From the IMG/VR virus record IMGVR_UViG_3300034068_000868, positions 1 through 25,080 of that record: a stretch of DNA of 25,080 nucleotides; one strand, written 5' to 3'. The position numbers and the translations under genes were made by a program. This DNA is from a virus. The notes under the pieces are model-generated. The model was not told the origin of the DNA. It worked only from the letters and a program-made list of their open reading frames with translations, and ran no database searches. Of the stretch, positions 1-6,900 are shown in pieces. How positions within the stretch are numbered: the stretch's first letter is position 1; each line of letters starts with the position of its first letter.

Positions 1-449
1 CCGTCGCCGGATTCGGAATCGCGGTCTCCTCGGCCATTGGTGTTTCCCTCGATGGTGATGATCTGGTGGCCGGAATCGGATTCGACGATTCCGACATGGC
101 TGAAATCGAAGACGACGATGTCGCCGGGGCGAGCGAGTTCGCGTTCGTGAAGGATGATCGTTGTTTTTGGGCGGGCCTTGGCCCAGCCGATGAATCCGTA
201 GGCGAGCGCGGTCTGCGGTCGCCATTCTTTGAACGGATTTGAGCTTTGGAGATTGAGCCACTCGGTGACGCCGGGTGCGTGGAGCCACTCGCGGATGCAC
301 CAGTCCACGTAGGCGGCGCACCATGGCCATGAGGCGGGCTTGAGGTTGGTGGCCCGTTGGTAATTCCGAATCGGAATGCCGTTGTTATTCCCGCCTTCCT
401 CGCGAGTGCCGATTTGCGAGGCGGCGATTTCGGCGAGGAGCTTGGTCAT
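1..449 (-). CDS. CHAP-type endolysin, 3' end missing at window edge
   Basis: The first 149 residues are visible and the gene runs off the left edge. Sequence around WPWCAAYVDW gives a candidate catalytic Cys at about residue 44. FDFSHVG gives the His at about 118. ITIEGNTNG gives the acidic or polar third residue at about 134-136. This Cys, then His, then Glu/Asn order with a PGDIVVFD strand before the His is typical of CHAP (NlpC/P60-like) amidase/endopeptidase domains that cut peptidoglycan. The N-terminus has no obvious signal peptide, so release through the upstream holin is expected. The ATG overlaps the stop of the lipoprotein gene (ATGA), which places it in the same lysis operon. The missing C-terminus could hold a wall-binding domain. 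A virion-associated role is less likely given the neighbours. Confidence 0.85.
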   Translation of the reverse strand, partial: MTKLLAEIAASQIGTREEGGNNNGIPIRNYQRATNLKPASWPWCAAYVDWCIREWLHAPGVTEWLNLQSSNPFKEWRPQTALAYGFIGWAKARPKTTIILHERELARPGDIVVFDFSHVGIVESDSGHQIITIEGNTNGRGDRDSESGD

Positions 450-691
450 TTGTCTTCGAGGGCTTTGGCTTCGCCAAATTTCGACCAGGCGTGAGTGAGG
501 TTGCTGTCTCCGGGGAGTTCGGGGTTGGTGAGCGGGATGTATTTCACCGACACGCTGACTTGCAGGTTGCCAAGCTCGCCCATGCGGTCACCGAATGGAG
601 GGACGGGAACGCTCACGCAGGATGTGAGGAGGAACAGGACCGCGCCGAAAAGGAGCGCGGCGATTGCGAGGGTAACGAACTTGGGTTGCAT
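446..691 (-). CDS. Rz1-like outer-membrane lipoprotein (o-spanin candidate)
   Basis: The product is 81 residues. It starts with a short basic region and a hydrophobic stretch (residues 6-22) ending in the lipobox LLTSC, so Cys25 would be the lipidated residue. The mature part begins VSVPVPP and is proline-containing, as in Rz1 proteins. An open frame extends upstream to 871, but that part overlaps the holin gene and has no signal-like sequence, so the ATG at 691 is chosen. It lies between a holin and an endolysin, which supports a role in the last step of lysis of a Gram-negative host. No Rz partner overlaps it, which is unusual: either this is a unimolecular spanin or the inner-membrane partner is elsewhere. 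It could also be an unrelated small lipoprotein. Confidence 0.65.
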   Translation of the reverse strand: MQPKFVTLAIAALLFGAVLFLLTSCVSVPVPPFGDRMGELGNLQVSVSVKYIPLTNPELPGDSNLTHAWSKFGEAKALEDK

Positions 692-723
692 CACCGTTCC
701 CAAGGGAAATTGCGGTTGGTCAT
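691..723 (-). other. 10-codon mini-ORF linking holin and lipoprotein genes
   Basis: An ATG overlaps the holin stop (ATGA at 723-720). It opens a frame encoding MTNRNFPWER and stops in a TGATG that overlaps the lipoprotein start. Overlaps at both ends would let ribosomes pass from holin to lipoprotein without a separate binding site. This arrangement is seen in the sequence; translation is inference, and it may be chance. Confidence 0.25.
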
Positions 724-893
724 TTGCCCTTGCGAAAAATGTTGATCGCTCCGACGAGTCCAAGGCCCGCTGCGACGATGGCTTCTTGGTGGGATGGCGA
801 GAGCGACACGCCGAGGGCTGTGGCGACCAGCAAAATCCCGCGCCATGTGGAGTTCTCGTTGAGCCTGTCAAGGATGAAATAGAGTGGTTTCAT
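720..893 (-). CDS. Small class II-like holin
   Basis: This 57-residue protein is too short for usual ORF cut-offs. It has a polar N-terminus (MKPLYFILDRLNENSTWR), two hydrophobic segments at about residues 19-33 and 38-53 separated by a short turn with SPSHQE, and a basic C-terminus (FRKGK). Size, topology and position directly before an Rz1-like lipoprotein and a CHAP endolysin fit a holin that permeabilises the inner membrane. No Shine-Dalgarno sequence is visible (ACCACC before ATG). A copy of the dispersed 15-base motif ends 11 bases upstream of the start, so the lysis genes may have their own promoter in the 36-base gap after the giant gene. The ATGA overlap with the mini-ORF suggests translational coupling. 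Confidence 0.75.
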   Translation of the reverse strand: MKPLYFILDRLNENSTWRGILLVATALGVSLSPSHQEAIVAAGLGLVGAINIFRKGK

Positions 894-904
894 GGTGGTT
901 ATAT

Positions 905-919
905 GGTATCAGTCAAAAC
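905..919 (-). promoter_or_regulatory. 15-base motif copy 1, upstream of lysis genes
   Basis: Minus-strand sequence GTTTTGACTGATACC, an exact match to the consensus, lies in the 36-base gap between the giant gene stop and the holin start, 11 bases before the ATG. The flank is CCTGTTTTGAC, so it lacks the hairpin arm present in copies 5 and 6. Position and orientation suggest a promoter for the lysis cassette. Confidence 0.55.
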
Positions 920-929
920 AGGTGAGTTG

Positions 930-3900
930 TCAATCTTCGGTGGTGGCGTTTTGGTAGAGGCCATACACTGGTTTGACCATGTTCAGCAGGACGGCGGGAG
1001 CGGCCAACCATGGGGCAAGAGCCATTGAGCGGAAAATGTTGTTCCACTCCTTGAGCATGGCATCCGGGTCGTCGAGGTTGAAGACATCGTCGAGATTATT
1101 TCCCGCACGCACCGCTTGCTCCATGGCGGAGAGTAGTGGGTTCTGTGTGCTGCTGTTGAAAGTTTTCTGTCCGGTGAGCTTGGAGATGGCGAGTTCGCCG
1201 ACCGTGCCTGCAAAGAAAAACCCTTGCAGCGGGGCGAGGAGAATGGCCTTGGCGAAGCCGCCGAGGTTCCAGATTTCCTCGTCGTCGTCATCGGAGAAGA
1301 CATCGCGGAAGGCGCTGGCTACGACATGGGAAAGGACGGCCATCGTTTCGACCACAAGGATTCGCCGGATGTGTTCGTTGGCGTTGCCTTGCCCGGTGGC
1401 CAGCCCGCGAGCGGCATCGGCGAGGATGGCGGTTTTGAGGCGAGGATCGGACATGAAAAGGAAGAAGGTTTTTGCCAATACATTCTTGTTGTTTTCCATG
1501 ATGGATTTTTGTCCGAAGCTGACCGGCTGCGCGAATCGGTAGATGGCTTGGCTGGCGGCGTCGAGGGCGGCTTGTTTGGCGAGGTTCTCCGGCATGCCCG
1601 CTGCGAGGGCGTCGTTGAGGTTGGCCCGGTAGACGATGGCCGATGAGATCGAGGTCGCGGCGGAGTCGAGCCAGTTGATCGGAGTCATCGATGCCTCGGC
1701 AATCTTTGCGCCGAAGTTTGGTTTGCCTGCGTAGCGCGAGAATAGGAATCGAGCCTCGGCGGTTGCTCCACCTTGGAGTCGGTTCTGGATGGCATCGGAT
1801 TCCCACACGGTCTGAATGTCCTCCGTGATTGTCGATGGGTTGGAGAGAGCGGAGACGATCTGTCGCATGTCGAGGGCGAGGCCGAAGCGGATCGTGTTGT
1901 CCAACTGCATGGCGAGGGTCTTCAAGCTGAATCCCAGCGAGGAGACGGCCTTGCCGGAAAGGACGGTGCCGAGGATTGGATTCAACCATGCGACTTCGAG
2001 AGCCTTGTTGCCGCCTCGTTGCTCCAGTTGGTCGGCCCAGAGTTCGGCGCTTTTGAGGACGCCCTCTCCGTGGGTTTGCTTGAGGGATTCGCGGACCTCC
2101 GGGTTGGAAAGGATAGCGCGGAATTCGCGGGCAAGTTCGGCGAAGTGGACCCAGTGGGCCTGCTGGGCGATGTGGCCTTGCGCCACGGTGAGGGCATCCT
2201 CCGGCGCGATCTTGGCCGAGTGGGTGACACGGGATTTGGCAAAGCCCGGAGTCGTGCCGGTGGCTGTAGGCGACCCATCGAGGCCGATGTCCTTTGAGTC
2301 TTTGGCGTTGAGGAAGCGGGTGGGTGCGTAGTTTTTGACCTGCGGCATGGTCATTCCGAACATCCGAGAGTAGACCGGATTCACGATGCCTGCGCCTTTG
2401 CCGTAGAGGCTTTGCAGGTAGCTCACAACGGATCGAGAGACGGGGTCGTTGACAAGCGCCTTGAGGTCGGTGGCGCTTTCATCGGTCCATCCTTCCTTTC
2501 GCATCTTGATTTGGACATCCGGTTGACTCCATGAGAGCAGGAGTTGGATGGCCTTGGCGCGGGACATGTCGAGCTTCACATCCTCGCCACGGAAAATGAC
2601 TCGCTTGATGGTGACGAATTCTTTTTGCGTGTCTGCCGGGAGTGCGGCGAGTTCGTTGCGGAGCGTCTCGACATCGGCATCGGTGAGCTTGCTGCGGTCG
2701 GCCTCGCCGGTGACGATCTTCTCGGCGAGTTCGATGGCGATGCGCTCGTCCTTTACCTTGCGGCCTTCAAGGTAGGCGACCGCATTTTTCTGATCTCCCT
2801 TGAGCCAGAGCATGGCATCGCCTGCGGACATGTTGGCGGCTTTCGCGCCTTCGCGGACGGCATCGAGAATGCCTTTGCCATCGCGGATTTCCGAGGATTG
2901 CGCGGCCATGTCGGCCTTGCGGAGGCGCTCCGAGAAGTTCGCGGCGATCTCTGGCGGGAGCATGGCGGTGACGAACTGCTCAAAGCTGGCGTGGTCGAGG
3001 AGGTAGTTGTTCCCGACCTCGGCGATGCGTTGCATGAGTCCCTTGTCGGCGAAGCGTTTTTTTGCAGTGCCTTTGCCAAGCCATTCGATGGTCGCTGCGG
3101 CACGCGCCCGCTGCTCGTCGATGCGGGCCTGCTCCTTGATGCGCCATGCTTCGCGGCCCATTTGGAGTTGTCCCTTGAGCCAATCGAGTCCCTGCGCGAG
3201 CGTCTCGGAGGAGCGGTTGTCGAGGTCGCCAAAGGTGTTGAGGATCGACCACTCTTCGGAGAGCGCGGAGATGTCCTCGGCGGTGGCATCCGGGTTGGTG
3301 AGCGCAGCCTCGATTTCAGCCATGCGCTTAGGCGTGGCCTCGTCGTCGAGGAGTGTGGCGCGTTGGACCATGTCGGCGAACTTCTGCGTCTCGGCTCCCA
3401 GCGTGGATTTTCGGACTCCGTTGTCGCCCGCCTTCGGACGGGATTTCTTCACGGCCTTGGTGATGGCCTCGGTGTATTCGCGCACCAGCACCTTTTCGAG
3501 TTCGGTGTCGATCTTCTTGATGCGGTCGCGCAAGAAGTCGGCGATGGCCTTGTCGGCCCGCTTGGTGGAGAGGTTCTCGGTTGCGGTGTAGCCTGGTGGT
3601 AGGGAAACCTGCTTACCTGCCTGCCCGATGTTTTGGCCCTCGCGCATCCATGCCGAGATAATCGCGCCGTTCATGCCGCTGACTTCGGAGACCTTCACCC
3701 CGTCCTTGAGGACATCGTGCGGGGCGATTCCGGCGAGCTTGGTGTAGCCTCCTACCCTGCCGCGCACTTCGGGCGGGAGGACAGACATGATGCCGTCGAG
3801 TTCTCCCAGCCCTTGCAGGATTTGCGTTCTGCGGATTTGCGTCTCGTCGCTGCCGGTCTCGGCCATCGCGGCGAGTTTGTCGGAATTCCAAGCCATGAGC

Positions 3901-6900
3901 TTGGAGAATTTCTGCTTCGCCCGCTCGTAGACCTTGAGCCGTTCGTCCGGGCCTCGGTTCATGCCGCCGAGCGCCTTGTTCACCCGGTCGATCTCGGACT
4001 GGCTGGCGATGGAGTAGTTTACTCCTCCGCTTCCATCTCTGCCCTTGCGTCCTTGTCGAACTCCAGATTGAACACTTCCTGCGGAGTTAGCGTTCTGCCC
4101 AACATTTTTTCCCACGCCACCTTGGATTCCCGAATTGGCGCTACCCACTCTGGCCCATTCTGGGGGAGTGATTCCCAGCTTGATGATTTGAGTTCTTGCA
4201 GAGTTAGCATCTTGAGAAGTTTGCCATATTTTGGCGATATTTGCAACAAAGTTCTTGTCTCGCTTTTTCACATCGGTGAACAACCCACGGATCGCTTCCC
4301 ATGTGATGGATTGCATCTGCCGAGGCATCACTTTCCGAGCCGCCGCAGCTTCGCGCAGGGCTTCGTGGAAGAGCCAATAGGTTCCAGAGTTGCCTCCACC
4401 CGCCACGCCCGCACCGCCAAAGTTAAGATTGACCAAATACCCCTTGTTTCCCATCGGGAAAAGCACAGCGGCATTCACTGCGTGAGTGTCCACGGTGGCG
4501 TCTCCGTATGGAGAAGTGGGGGCGACGATGTTGTTGTAGAAGTTCCGAATCTTGTGTTCGGTTCCCAGCACCTTGGAAATGTTCTTGGCGCTTCCGTCCT
4601 CGTAAATGGAAATCGCTTTTTCGATGAAAGTATAAGATTGCCAGACCAACTTCTTGTTCGTGCCGTCGAGGTTTTTGCGTATTCCAAGAGACTCCCCTTC
4701 TGGAGACAATACATCATGCGTCAGTCCATGGACATGGGTGGACATGAGCCGAACGGCAACTGCGGTGACTTTTCTTCCTTCCTCAGTTTTGTCGGCCAGA
4801 AGCTGTGAAATAGAGCGCCCTTTGATCTTTTTAAATGCTTTGCGAAGATCGCTCTCGTTTTCGGCGGCAGTGAGCATTTCACTCATAGCATTGCCCACCG
4901 TAGCTTTTGAAATCTGCGTGTCCTTGTGGTTAGCCATCACATCGGCAAACCTCTGACCCATTGCCACATTCTGGAACCAATCCTTCATCGGACTGAATAC
5001 CGCGATGACGGCTGATGATTGCTCAATAGTTAGCCCATACAAGTCGCGAATCCCCTCTGCGAGTAACCGCGCTCCATCATACCAATGCGTGGAGCGGATC
5101 ACATAGTCGTGTGATAGCGAATCAAATGCATCATAGAGGGCCAAGAGGTTTTCCTTTTGGAAATCGATGAAAGCCCGCATTCTCTCCTCTGGATTTTGAA
5201 ACTTGGTAATGAACTCCGGTAATGGAACCCCATCGACGAAATGCGTGAGCATCGCCATTTGCTTTTCAAGTTCCTTTGAATTGATCGTGGCAATGCCGTC
5301 ATTGGTGTCTTGAGTTGTAGGTCTGACCTTCCCTTGCCATGCCGTGCCTACCCTGCTGCCATCATGCTTTGGATTTTCCTTCGTAATCTCGTCGAAGCGA
5401 ATCCCTCCGGCTGATTTCTTTTTCCCTATGCTGTAAGAAATATCTGAAATCTGACCGTCTCCAAATTGCGCGTCTTTCACAAAAACGGTGTTGCCAATTT
5501 GGTAAGCCTCGGAGCCTCCGACAACCTGCTTCATCGTGGCTCGGTCGTAGTAAAAGCTGTGGCGGTCTGGGTTGAATCCGACTTGCGTCCATTCACTCAA
5601 ATCCGCAGGCATCGACTGATCGCTGGACCACTTCCCACGAATAGCAATGTGCGGGCCTTTTGCGCCACCCATTCCAATTTCCAGAGATTTTTTCTCGTTA
5701 AGAATGAATTGAGGATCAGAAATCCTCGCAGCAGCATCATACGAATTTCCGGATTTGCCTTTGATGGTAACAACGCCGACTCCCTTGCGCGTCATGGCAG
5801 GGACATCTTGGCGGATTGTTACAGCCTCGCCGGGTTGAATGTTCGATTTGGCAATTTGATCCCTGCGTTGTCCCTCGTTGATGGCATCGTCAATTGTGGC
5901 GCGGCTTGGCAATTCAGACTCAGTTTTCGGAGGTTCGACAAGTTGTGCCGGGAAGTTGTCGTTGATGGCTTGGTCGATTACGGATCGCGGGATGTCTTCG
6001 CCTGCGGCTCGGCGCTGCAAAAGGTCACGGACTATTGGGGAATATGCGCGGCCATTTTCAACAGCAACGCCGGTAGCTGGTTGAGCGAGAGCTTCCGATG
6101 CGGGGATGCGGTTGCCGTTCTCCTCGGTGATCTTGATGAGGTTCTCGTCGAAGACGACATAGTTGTATGTTCCTTGGCCTTCGGAGCGGCTGCCTTGGTC
6201 GAGGTAGCGGATGCCGGGGATGCCGATGTTTGCTAAATCTTGCGATAATGTTTTTGGGTCAGTGTCGTCTTTGGTGATAAAAGCGTGCCACTCTCCACCA
6301 GTCATTTCCATTGGAGCTAAAACGCCAAACTCTTTTTCAATTGCAACTCTCACCTTTTCGCTCTGCTCACTCAGCGGCTTGTCCCAGTCGAGGAGGTCTC
6401 CCGGTTCGACATCGAGGTCTACGGTGTAGAGGTTTCCGGATTTTGGTCTCTCTCCTCGTTTCAGTAGATCAACAGCACTGGACTGCATCTCTGGAGTAAG
6501 CGTAATCCCAGAAATGTCATTCGCCTTAATGTCATCAATAGCATTCTCAACATTCCCTCTCCAGACTCGTAGTGCTTCAGCCGCGACCCGCTCTGGAGTG
6601 TTGAGGTGGTCGGGTCGATATCCGCGAGCATAGTTCTCGGCGACCGTGATATTCTCGGCAAAATAAAGTCCCCATCCAAAAGCCTGTGCTGCCTCGCCTG
6701 TGCCGATCTTCTCGGTGCTGAAGCGGTCCACCCTGTGCGGGGTGCCGTGGAATGCGCCGATGCTGTAGTTCGCTGGTCCGGTGATCGTGGCGTTGCTGGC
6801 GCGGATCGAGGGAGTATCAGTCGAAACAGCACTGGTTCGGGAGCCGATGGAGAAGTCCATGAGCGTCTGCCCTCCATCGGTGATGATGTCTTTGCTGACC

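Noticed and set aside
905-919. 15-base motif read as a host sigma70 -35 box (TTGACT)
   Set aside because: The capsid copy has TCGACT, and no -10-like hexamer appears at about 17 bases in the copies with known downstream sequence. Conservation extends through GATACC beyond a -35 box.
2544-3602. Long plus-strand open frame (352 codons)
   Set aside because: It is antisense to the giant gene. GC-rich third positions on the minus strand keep the opposite frame open, and its protein has no family features. The same holds for other plus-strand frames such as 6606-7949 (447 codons).
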